Shown here piece after piece: positions 1 to 5,276 of a stretch of DNA of 14,554 nt. This DNA is from Fimbriimonadaceae bacterium (GTDB lineage: Bacteria > Armatimonadota > Fimbriimonadia > Fimbriimonadales > Fimbriimonadaceae): NCBI GenBank assembly GCA_025451715.1, contig JANWJY010000043.1:1-14554 (forward strand), read 5' to 3'. The notes beneath the pieces were generated by a model. The model was not told the origin of the DNA and did no database searches. It saw only the letters and a program-made list of their open reading frames with translations. A program made the translations under genes and the position numbers. Within the stretch, counting starts at the first letter, position 1. Each line of letters starts with the position of its first letter.

Positions 1-456
1 GCGCCCGTTGATGCTGTGCGCCATGATCGCGGCCTCGGCCATCGCGGTGCCGCCGTCGTACATCGAGGCGTTTGCGAGATCCATGTCGAAGAGCTCCGCA
101 ACCATCGTCTGGAACTCGTAGATCGTTTGCAGATAGCCCTGCGAGGCTTCCGGCTGGTACGGCGTGTACGACGTCAAGAACTCGCCGCGGGAGATGACGG
201 TGCCGACCGAGGACGGGATAAAACGGTCGTAGATTCCCGCGCCGAGAAAGCACACCGTCTTGGAGAGGTCGACGTTGCGCTCGCTCAGCTCCTTCAGGTG
301 CGCGTAAAGTTCGTATTCGCCGAGTGCGGACGGCACGTTGAGGCCGCTGATCCGCAGGTCGGCGGGGATCTCGACGAACAGGTCTTCTATGGAGCCGACG
401 CCGATCGTCTCGAGCATCGCCCGGCGGTCTTCGTCGGTGTGAGGGATATAAGGCAT
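1..456 (-). CDS. gcvPA: Glycine dehydrogenase (decarboxylating) subunit 1, N-terminal part (runs off left edge)
   Basis: The minus strand reads open from ATG at 456 down to base 1, giving 152 codons with no stop, so the gene continues outside the window. The protein starts MPYIPHTDEDRRAMLETIGV, the typical start of GcvPA, and later has FLGAGIYDRFIPSSV, SRGEFLTSYTPYQPEASQG, IYEFQTMVAELFDMDLANAS and MYDGGTAMAEAAIMAHS, all conserved in the family. GcvPA pairs with GcvPB, which carries the PLP lysine, to form the P protein of the glycine cleavage system: it decarboxylates glycine and passes the aminomethyl group to lipoyl-GcvH. The ATG shares one base with the gcvH stop (TGATG, 454-458), which implies translational coupling; no independent Shine-Dalgarno site is obvious. 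The short first part of a two-subunit enzyme is inferred from the start; the C-terminus is not visible, so a fused GcvP is not formally excluded, although fused proteins begin differently. Confidence 0.93.
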   Translation of the reverse strand, partial: MPYIPHTDEDRRAMLETIGVGSIEDLFVEIPADLRISGLNVPSALGEYELYAHLKELSERNVDLSKTVCFLGAGIYDRFIPSSVGTVISRGEFLTSYTPYQPEASQGYLQTIYEFQTMVAELFDMDLANASMYDGGTAMAEAAIMAHSINGR

Positions 457-836
457 CAGTTATCGAGCGAGCTTGAGTAGGCGTCGGCTGTGAGCAGCGA
501 GCCCAACTGTGAAGGTTCGGAAAGCTTGACTTTGACCATCCACCCGCCGCCATACGGGTCGGTGTTCACGAGCTCGGACTGTGCGCCGAGTGTCCCGTTG
601 GTCTCGACGACCTCTCCTCCCACAGGCGCGTAGAGGTCGGACACCGTCTTGACGCTCTCGACGGTGCCGAAGGAGTCGCCCTGACCGAGCGCGCGCCCGA
701 CCTCGGGAAGTTCGACGAAAACGATGTCGCCAAGCTCGGACTGCGCGTGGTCAGTGATCCCGATCGTAGCGGTGTCGCCGTCGGTGCGCACCCACTCGTG
801 GGACTTGGTGTACTTGAGGTCTGCGGGGACGTTCAA
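456..836 (-). CDS. gcvH: Glycine cleavage system H protein (lipoyl carrier)
   Basis: This 126-residue protein has the usual GcvH length. It begins MNVPADLKYTKSHEWV, the standard family N-terminus, which fixes the start at a TTG codon at 836. The lipoyl-lysine site is K63 in TVESVKTVSDLYAPVGGEVV, followed by the conserved NTDPYGGGWMVKVKLS stretch. GcvH carries the aminomethyl intermediate on its lipoyl arm between the P, T and L proteins. The stop overlaps the gcvPA start, so the two form an operon and should be made in step. gcvT is not in the window and would have to lie elsewhere. The start is unusual: TTG with no good Shine-Dalgarno site. A TAACAT box (minus strand, 847-852) lies ten bases before it and could be a -10 element giving a very short leader. 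The gene is divergent from trmD. Confidence 0.96.
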   Translation of the reverse strand: MNVPADLKYTKSHEWVRTDGDTATIGITDHAQSELGDIVFVELPEVGRALGQGDSFGTVESVKTVSDLYAPVGGEVVETNGTLGAQSELVNTDPYGGGWMVKVKLSEPSQLGSLLTADAYSSSLDN

Positions 837-889
837 CTCGGCGGGGATGTTACCCTTGGCCCCCTTGGGGGCGGGGTACCTTGCGGACT
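837..889. promoter_or_regulatory. Divergent gcvH/trmD control region with GC inverted repeat
   Basis: Only 53 bases separate the start codons of gcvH (minus) and trmD (plus), so both promoters must lie here or inside the neighbouring genes. The stretch holds a perfect inverted repeat GCCCCC-TT-GGGGGC at 859-872, and the pentamer CCTTG occurs three times (854-858, 863-867, 879-883). On the plus strand TACCTT (877-882) ends seven bases before the trmD ATG, the position of a -10 box for a leaderless mRNA; TTGGCC at 856-861 is a possible but poorly spaced -35 (15 bases). On the minus strand TAACAT (847-852) is the matching candidate for gcvH. Sequence and spacing are seen directly; function is inferred. 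Confidence 0.4.
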
Positions 890-1600
890 ATGCTCCGTGT
901 GGACTTTGTGACGCTCTTTCCCGAGATGATTCTGGGCGCTCTTTCGCACAGCATCATGGGACGCGCAGTCGACGGTGGGGCTGTCGAGTTTAGGGCGTCG
1001 AACCCGCGGGACTTCGCTACGGACAAGCACCGGTCAGTGGATGACACGAGCTACGGTGGAGGGCCGGGGATGGTGATGATGGCGCCGTTGGTCGCGGCTG
1101 CGCTGGAGTCGCTACAGCCTTCTGCCGGTGCTGCGGTCGTGCTGTGCGACGCGGCGGGCGAGCGGTTCGACCAGAAGGCGGCTTGTGCGCTCTCGGGCGT
1201 GGGCCATGTCGTGTTCCTGTGCGGGCACTACGAGGGGATCGATGAGCGGGTGCGAACCAAGCTTGCGACCCACTGTTACTCGGTCGGTGACTTCGTCGTG
1301 ACTGGTGGCGAGCTGCCGGCGATGGCGATGGCCGACTCGATCGTACGGCTCCTGACAGGGGTCCTGGGCGACCCCGAGAGCCACCGCGACGACAGCTTCG
1401 AGGGCGGACTGCTGGGCTTCCCTCTCTTCACCCGCCCCGAGGAGTTTATGGGGGAAGCGGTGCCGGACGTGCTTCGTGGCGGCAACCACGCGGAGATCGC
1501 ACGGTGGCGGCGGCAGGAGCAGCTTCGCCGCACCCGCGCCGTCCGCCCAGACCTGTTCTGCAAGGCCGAGCTGGCCGGGACTGATTCTGACCTGCTTTAG
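890..1600 (+). CDS. trmD: tRNA (guanine(37)-N1)-methyltransferase
   Basis: The ATG at 890 gives a 236-residue protein, MLRVDFVTLFPEMI, matching the family start; a TTG at 881 would add only three residues. TrmD uses S-adenosylmethionine to methylate G37 next to the anticodon of tRNAs reading CNN codons and prevents +1 frameshifting. The deep trefoil-knot SAM site is visible as VVFLCGHYEGIDERV (around residues 104-118) and YSVGDFVVTGGELPAMAMAD (around 129-148). The flexible linker holds HRDDSFEGG, with D168 as the likely catalytic aspartate, followed by the family segment LLGFPLFTRPEEF. All key motifs are intact. Usually trmD sits in rpsP-rimM-trmD-rplS; here rplS follows by 93 bases but gcvH is upstream and divergent, so the front of that operon is detached. 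Confidence 0.96.
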   Translation: MLRVDFVTLFPEMILGALSHSIMGRAVDGGAVEFRASNPRDFATDKHRSVDDTSYGGGPGMVMMAPLVAAALESLQPSAGAAVVLCDAAGERFDQKAACALSGVGHVVFLCGHYEGIDERVRTKLATHCYSVGDFVVTGGELPAMAMADSIVRLLTGVLGDPESHRDDSFEGGLLGFPLFTRPEEFMGEAVPDVLRGGNHAEIARWRRQEQLRRTRAVRPDLFCKAELAGTDSDLL

Positions 1601-1646
1601 CCTGTCCCAACGTCCCGCCACCCCGCCCTAGCGACGCCTCATCAGA

Positions 1647-1652
1647 TATAAT
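1647..1652 (+). promoter_or_regulatory. Candidate -10 box (TATAAT) for rplS-lepB
   Basis: A perfect TATAAT lies in the 93-base gap between trmD and rplS, 41 bases before the rplS ATG. No good TTGACA-like -35 is found 16-18 bases upstream, so it would be a -10-driven or weak promoter, or use an unknown -35. If used, transcription would begin near 1659 and the leader would consist almost entirely of the hairpin and ribosome-binding site. Confidence 0.5.
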
Positions 1653-1662
1653 CCACCAGCTT

Positions 1663-1677
1663 CCGGGCCAAGCCCGG
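1663..1677 (+). promoter_or_regulatory. Hairpin in the rplS leader beside the ribosome-binding site
   Basis: CCGGGC (1663-1668) pairs perfectly with GCCCGG (1672-1677) around a three-base loop. The hairpin ends just before the AAGAGGT ribosome-binding site (1679-1685) of rplS. Ribosomal protein genes are often controlled by leader structures, so an L19-responsive or folding-dependent element is possible; this is inference only. There is no U-tract, which argues against a terminator. Confidence 0.35.
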
Positions 1678-1693
1678 CAAGAGGTATTCCGCC

Positions 1694-2044
1694 ATGTCCA
1701 AGCAGGCCATTCTCGACAGCGTCGTCAAAGACCACATCAAGGGCGACCGCCCCGACATCCGCGTCGGTGACGTCGTCAAGGCGCACGTCAAGGTCCGAGA
1801 GGGCGGCAAGGAGCGCATCCAGGTCTTTGAGGGGCTCGTTATCGCGGCCCGCAACGGCGGTGTGGCCAAGAACATCACGGTCCGCAAGGTCGCAAGCGGC
1901 GTCGGAGTCGAGAGAACCTTCCCGCTCCACTCTCCGAACATCGAGAAGTTCGAAGTGCTCCGGCACGGTAAAGTCCGAAGGGCCAAGCTGTTCTATCTGC
2001 GCGACAAGGTCGGAAAGGCCGCACGAATCGAAGAGAAGCGCTAA
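1694..2044 (+). CDS. rplS: 50S ribosomal protein L19
   Basis: The 116-residue protein has the normal L19 length. Diagnostic stretches are DRPDIRVGDVVKAHVKVREG, RIQVFEGLVIAARNGG, ASGVGVERTFPLHSPNIEKF and HGKVRRAKLFYLRDKVGKAA. L19 sits at the interface of the two ribosomal subunits. The ATG at 1694 has the site AAGAGGT eight bases upstream. lepB starts nine bases after the stop, so both are very likely on one mRNA, either from the TATAAT in the leader or by read-through from trmD. Confidence 0.97.
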   Translation: MSKQAILDSVVKDHIKGDRPDIRVGDVVKAHVKVREGGKERIQVFEGLVIAARNGGVAKNITVRKVASGVGVERTFPLHSPNIEKFEVLRHGKVRRAKLFYLRDKVGKAARIEEKR

Positions 2045-2053
2045 GGACACACG

Positions 2054-2965
2054 GTGGATCTGCTCGACGCCCTGTTCGCCCAAGCTGTCCCAGAAAACGG
2101 TGCGATCTATTGGATCGACAAGATCGCGCGCACGTCGCTCAGCTACATCCTCCTTTTTTCCGTCGTGTTGACGGTGCTGCGCCTTGCTGCGTACCCTTAC
2201 ATTCGCAACACGCCGGCGCACCAGCAGCACGGTTGGTACTCGTTCGTTCGCATCGTCAACGAGATGTCCGACGCGCTGATCTATGCCGCGATCGTAGTGT
2301 TCATGCTGGTGCGGCCGTTCGGCATCCAGACGTTTCACATCCCCACCGGCTCGATGCTGCAGACCCTGCACGAGAAGGACTTCATCATTGCGAACAAGCT
2401 GGTCTACCGGTATACGGATCCAAAGGTCGGCGACATTGTGGTGTTCCACCCGCCACCGGCGGCGTTCGGCCCGCACGAGTCCGAGACCGACTACATCAAG
2501 CGCATGGTCGGCGGCCCTGGCGACACGATCGAGTGGAAGGACATGAAGCTATGGCGCAACGGCCAGCCCGTCGACGAGCCGTACATCTTCTACAACGACG
2601 GAACCGGTAATGGGTTCACGACCCCGTTCGTGCCGTTGCCGCGCGAGCAGTGGGACACGCTCAAGCCGATCATGAACGACTTCAAGTTCGTCGAGGTGAA
2701 CGGCGAGACGATCCCACTTGTTTACTCGGGCGACCAGGCGAACCTGCCTATGTTCGGCACTAAGCCGGAGTACCAGCGGCCCGAAGCGAGCGACTGGATC
2801 TCTCTGCCGCCGGCTAAGATCCCCGACGGTTTCTATCTGTTCATGGGCGACCACCGCAACGGCTCGTCGGACGGGCGGTTCTGGGGCCTCGTCCCGCGAG
2901 ACAACATCATCGGCCGCAGCGAGTACGTAATGTTCCCGCTCAACCGGCTGAAAAAGACTCGTTAG
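2054..2965 (+). CDS. lepB: Signal peptidase I
   Basis: This 303-residue inner-membrane serine protease removes signal peptides from exported proteins. Two N-terminal membrane segments are visible, around residues 28-50 (LSYILLFSVVLTVLRLAAYP) and 73-91 (ALIYAAIVVFMLVRPFG). The catalytic serine is S100 in HIPTGSML, the general-base lysine is K149 in DYIKRMVGGPGD, and the last conserved box reads MGDHRNGSSDGRFWGLVPRDN. The GTG start at 2054 is supported by AGGA at 2044-2047, which overlaps the rplS stop region. A segment between the GPGDTIEW box and the MGDHRN box (roughly residues 170-265) is longer than in short Gram-positive enzymes, as often in LepB of Gram-negatives. The two-span topology fits that type. 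rplS-lepB adjacency is also found in some other phyla. Confidence 0.95.
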   Translation: MDLLDALFAQAVPENGAIYWIDKIARTSLSYILLFSVVLTVLRLAAYPYIRNTPAHQQHGWYSFVRIVNEMSDALIYAAIVVFMLVRPFGIQTFHIPTGSMLQTLHEKDFIIANKLVYRYTDPKVGDIVVFHPPPAAFGPHESETDYIKRMVGGPGDTIEWKDMKLWRNGQPVDEPYIFYNDGTGNGFTTPFVPLPREQWDTLKPIMNDFKFVEVNGETIPLVYSGDQANLPMFGTKPEYQRPEASDWISLPPAKIPDGFYLFMGDHRNGSSDGRFWGLVPRDNIIGRSEYVMFPLNRLKKTR

Positions 2966-3097
2966 GCTCAAAGTCGGCCCTGGCCCCTTGCCACAAGTCT
3001 TCCAAATGGGTGCAGAGTTGCGTTCTTCAGCGCTAAGTACCGAGAATGATAGTCAGCCCGCCTGGACCCCCTCCGATTGGCATGCTCGCTGACCTTC
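2966..3097. other. Intergenic gap before the kinase gene, no clear signal
   Basis: These 132 bases separate lepB from the kinase-like gene. I see no tRNA, no hairpin with a U-tract, and no convincing paired -35/-10. TTGCGT (3018-3023) and GATAGT (3048-3053) are too far apart (24 bases) for a standard promoter. The kinase promoter is therefore unidentified. Confidence 0.4.
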
Positions 3098-4072
3098 ATG
3101 CGAGATTCCAAATCAAAGCAGCAGCCCCAAGAGGCGGGACGGTCGGCTCCGGCACCTCAAACCGACCTGAATGGCGAGAGAATTCGGGTTCTGTGGCTGC
3201 TGAACGTCGTCGTTGGCCTTACCGTTTTGGTCTTGTGCTGGCTCGCGTGGTGCACCTACTCCAGCAACAAGTACCTGCACGAAGGTGACCCCACAATAAG
3301 CCGGATCTTACTGTTGAACGGGGACATCCGATATTACGACGAAGCATTGACGATGTCCGCACGCATGGCGGCGGCCACTGGGAATCCGGCTTGGGAAACG
3401 CGCTATTGGAAGTTAGACCCAAAGTTGACCATAGCGCTCGATGAGCTACGGAGTCTCGCGCCGAGCGTCTCCTCCGGAGACGCAACTGAATTGACCGACG
3501 CTGCGAACGAGGTGCTCATAGGCTTGGAGAACCGAGCCTTCGAGCTCTCTCGGAACGGAGAGCGCGAACAGGCACTGGCACTTCTCTTGAGCAACGAGTA
3601 CGGAGCCCAGAAGTTGGCGTATGCAGCAGGCATGGATCAACTCCACCGCGAACTTCAGAGGTTCACGAACAAGGAGGAGGGACGCCAGCACGTGCAGACG
3701 GAGTGGAGCCTCGCCGCAGTTCTTGTGCTATCACCATTGCTGCTCGTGTTCTGGTGGCTCATGGTGCGTGCGGCGCGCCATTGGCACACCACGATTGAAG
3801 AGCGGACAACCTCGCTCATAGAGGCGAACAACGAACTCTTGATCGCAATGGAGATCGCCAACGAAGCAAACCGTGCCAAGGGCCAGTTCCTATCGCAAAT
3901 GAGCCACGAACTCCGGACACCGATGAACGCGATCCTGGGGTTCGGACAGTTCTTGGGCGATACGAACCTGAACGAGGGCCAACGGCGCGACCTCGATCAG
4001 ATCCTTGCGAGCGGGCGACACCTTGTCGGACTCGTTGATGAGCTACTGGAGGCAGGTGACAATGCAGCTTGA
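3098..4072 (+). CDS. Membrane histidine-kinase-like protein lacking the ATPase domain
   Basis: From ATG 3098 the protein has 324 residues (a TTG at 3077 would add seven). No Shine-Dalgarno site is seen. Order: a Gln/Pro-rich cytoplasmic tail (1-28), membrane span 1 (about 31-52), an outside sensor region of about 150 residues that I do not recognise and that looks helical, membrane span 2 (about 204-223), a helical linker without an obvious HAMP, then a HisKA dimerisation helix with the H-box FLSQMSHELRTPMNAILGFG; the phosphoacceptor is H270. It stops about 54 residues later at HLVGLVDELLEAGDNAA. The HATPase_c domain (N, G1, F, G2 boxes) that should follow is absent, and the next gene begins at once in another frame. 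It cannot phosphorylate itself by the usual mechanism. It could be phosphorylated by another kinase, act as a phosphatase or scaffold for the adjacent regulator, or be a deletion product. Its last 11 bases overlap the regulator gene. Confidence 0.85.
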   Translation: MRDSKSKQQPQEAGRSAPAPQTDLNGERIRVLWLLNVVVGLTVLVLCWLAWCTYSSNKYLHEGDPTISRILLLNGDIRYYDEALTMSARMAAATGNPAWETRYWKLDPKLTIALDELRSLAPSVSSGDATELTDAANEVLIGLENRAFELSRNGEREQALALLLSNEYGAQKLAYAAGMDQLHRELQRFTNKEEGRQHVQTEWSLAAVLVLSPLLLVFWWLMVRAARHWHTTIEERTTSLIEANNELLIAMEIANEANRAKGQFLSQMSHELRTPMNAILGFGQFLGDTNLNEGQRRDLDQILASGRHLVGLVDELLEAGDNAA

Positions 4073-5114
4073 TAACGAGCTTCGTACCGAAGACCGAATC
4101 CTTGTCGTCGACGACGAGCCGACAAACGTTGTCCTGCTCGTTCGATTGCTAGAGTGGGCGGGATATACGGACATCATCACCGCGGTCGATGGTTGTTCAG
4201 CGCTAAAGCAGGTCGACTCGTGCAATCCGGACCTTGTTATTCTCGACCTGCACATGCCCGGCAAGGACGGATATCAAGTCTTGAAGGAGATCCGTGCAGG
4301 CAAGCACGACGGTGCGTTCCTTCCGATCCTCGCATACACGGCCGACGCGACGCGAGAAGCGAGGGAACGGGCGCTCACGCTTGGGGCGAGCGACTTCCTG
4401 ACCAAGCCAGGAGAAAGGACGGAGATCAAACTCCGTGTGCGCAACCTGCTTGCCATAAGGTCTCTGCAAAGGAGCCTGAGTGACAAGAACGACGCCTTGG
4501 AGTCACTGATCAAGGATCGGACTCTTGAACTCGAAGAGACGCAGGCAGAAGTGGTCAATCGCCTTGCAATCGCCGGTGAGTTCAGAGACGAGGAGACGGG
4601 CGACCACACTTTTCGTGTTGGGGACATTGCGGCAAAGATCGCCGCTATGCTAGGGCTGCCGCGCGAGCAAGTGCGTCTAATCGCCTTGGCGGCAAGGCTC
4701 CATGACATTGGGAAGATCGGCATCTCTGACCTCATCCTCCTCAAGCCCGGAAAGCTGACGACGCAGGAGTACGAGGACATGAAGCGGCACACGACGTTGG
4801 GAGGGCGCATGCTGGCCAACGGACAAACCCCACTTCTGCACATGGCAGAGCGCATCGCACTGACTCACCACGAGTGGTTTGATGGCTCGGGCTATCCTGA
4901 TGGGCGTTCTGGCGAGGAAATCCCGATCGAGGGCCGCATCGTCGCTGTGGCAGACGTGTTCGATGCGCTGACCAGCGAGCGACCGTACAAGTCGGCGTGG
5001 ACGGTGGACGCGGCGATCAGCGAGATCCGCTCTCTGTCTGGACTACAATTTGATCCGCAGGTGGTCGCTGCATTCCTCGCCGTTGAGGGCCACTCGGGAT
5101 TGTTAGCGGCATAG
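4062..5114 (+). CDS. Response regulator with HD-GYP phosphodiesterase domain
   Basis: ATG 4062, with GGAGG at 4048-4052, gives a 350-residue protein. Residues about 12-130 form a REC domain: acidic pair D17-D18 in ILVVDDEP, phosphoacceptor D62 in LVILDLHMPGKDG, the Thr in ILAYTADAT and the Lys in DFLTKPGE. A charged helical linker (about 135-175) leads to an HD-GYP domain with GDHTFRVG, the metal-binding RLHDIGKIGI (H214, D215), HHEWFDGSGYPDG (H269, H270, GYP 277-279) and IVAVADVFDALTSERPYK. All expected metal ligands are present, so a working cyclic-di-GMP phosphodiesterase is likely; HD-GYP enzymes degrade c-di-GMP to GMP or pGpG. The gene overlaps the truncated kinase upstream, so the two are surely co-translated and probably partners. 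No output DNA-binding domain is present. Confidence 0.94.
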   Translation: MQLDNELRTEDRILVVDDEPTNVVLLVRLLEWAGYTDIITAVDGCSALKQVDSCNPDLVILDLHMPGKDGYQVLKEIRAGKHDGAFLPILAYTADATREARERALTLGASDFLTKPGERTEIKLRVRNLLAIRSLQRSLSDKNDALESLIKDRTLELEETQAEVVNRLAIAGEFRDEETGDHTFRVGDIAAKIAAMLGLPREQVRLIALAARLHDIGKIGISDLILLKPGKLTTQEYEDMKRHTTLGGRMLANGQTPLLHMAERIALTHHEWFDGSGYPDGRSGEEIPIEGRIVAVADVFDALTSERPYKSAWTVDAAISEIRSLSGLQFDPQVVAAFLAVEGHSGLLAA

Positions 5115-5134
5115 CGGTCGAGCAAGAGCAAAAG

Positions 5135-5210
5135 TGGTGGGCCCGGCGGGATTCGAACCCGCGACCAAGCGGTTATGAGCCGCACGCTCTAACCTCTGAG
5201 CTACAGGCCC
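5135..5210 (-). tRNA. tRNA with CAT anticodon, most like tRNA-Ile2 (lysidine type)
   Basis: Reading the minus strand from 5210, a 76-base cloverleaf folds: acceptor GGGCCTG pairs with CGGGCCC (one G-T), a D arm beginning GCTCAG, an anticodon stem GCGGC/GCCGC-like around CAT (5175-5177), T arm GCGGG-TTCGAAT-CCCGC, and an encoded CCA end (5135-5137). The D-loop GGTTAGAGC, the CTCATAA anticodon loop and the following CGCTTGGTCGC are very close to E. coli ileX as I remember it, so isoleucine tRNA reading AUA after TilS lysidine modification is favoured. Elongator tRNA-Met shares the anticodon and is the alternative; initiator tRNA is unlikely because the acceptor starts with a paired G-C. A short T-run (CTTTT) follows directly downstream. 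Confidence 0.93.
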
Positions 5211-5223
5211 TCCAGACGCACCG

Positions 5224-5229
5224 ATTGTA
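5224..5229 (-). promoter_or_regulatory. Candidate -10 box (TACAAT) for the tRNA gene
   Basis: On the minus strand TACAAT lies 13 bases before the first tRNA base, a suitable place for a tRNA promoter -10. TTCGGA, 19 bases further upstream, is a weak -35 candidate. It lies within 15 bases of the TATAAT of the divergent acyl-CoA dehydrogenase gene, so polymerases may compete there. Confidence 0.45.
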
Positions 5230-5243
5230 CCTTCGCGTGCCTG

Positions 5244-5249
5244 TATAAT
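5244..5249 (+). promoter_or_regulatory. Candidate -10 box (TATAAT) for the acyl-CoA dehydrogenase gene
   Basis: A perfect TATAAT preceded by TG lies 27 bases before the ATG at 5277. Expected start of transcription is near 5256, giving a leader of about 20 bases that contains the GAGGT ribosome-binding site (5266-5270). The -35 position 17 bases upstream (CCGATT) is poor. Confidence 0.5.
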
Positions 5250-5276
5250 CCGAACCGGCGACGCTGAGGTCGCACC

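Noticed and set aside
16..480. 154-codon plus-strand frame at the left edge
   Set aside because: The opposite strand encodes unmistakable GcvPA sequence through the same bases.
1628..2476. 282-codon open frame on the minus strand opposite rplS and lepB
   Set aside because: Antisense shadow of two well-conserved genes; translation is charged and low-complexity with no family features.
4005..4061. Earlier TTG start for the HD-GYP regulator
   Set aside because: It would add 19 residues encoded within the kinase gene that do not belong to a REC domain; the ATG at 4062 has a good GGAGG site.
4000..4300. Frameshift as the reason for the missing ATPase domain of the kinase
   Set aside because: The regulator REC domain begins directly after the HisKA helices in an overlapping frame, and no N, G1 or G2 box appears in any frame here, so the domain is deleted, not shifted.
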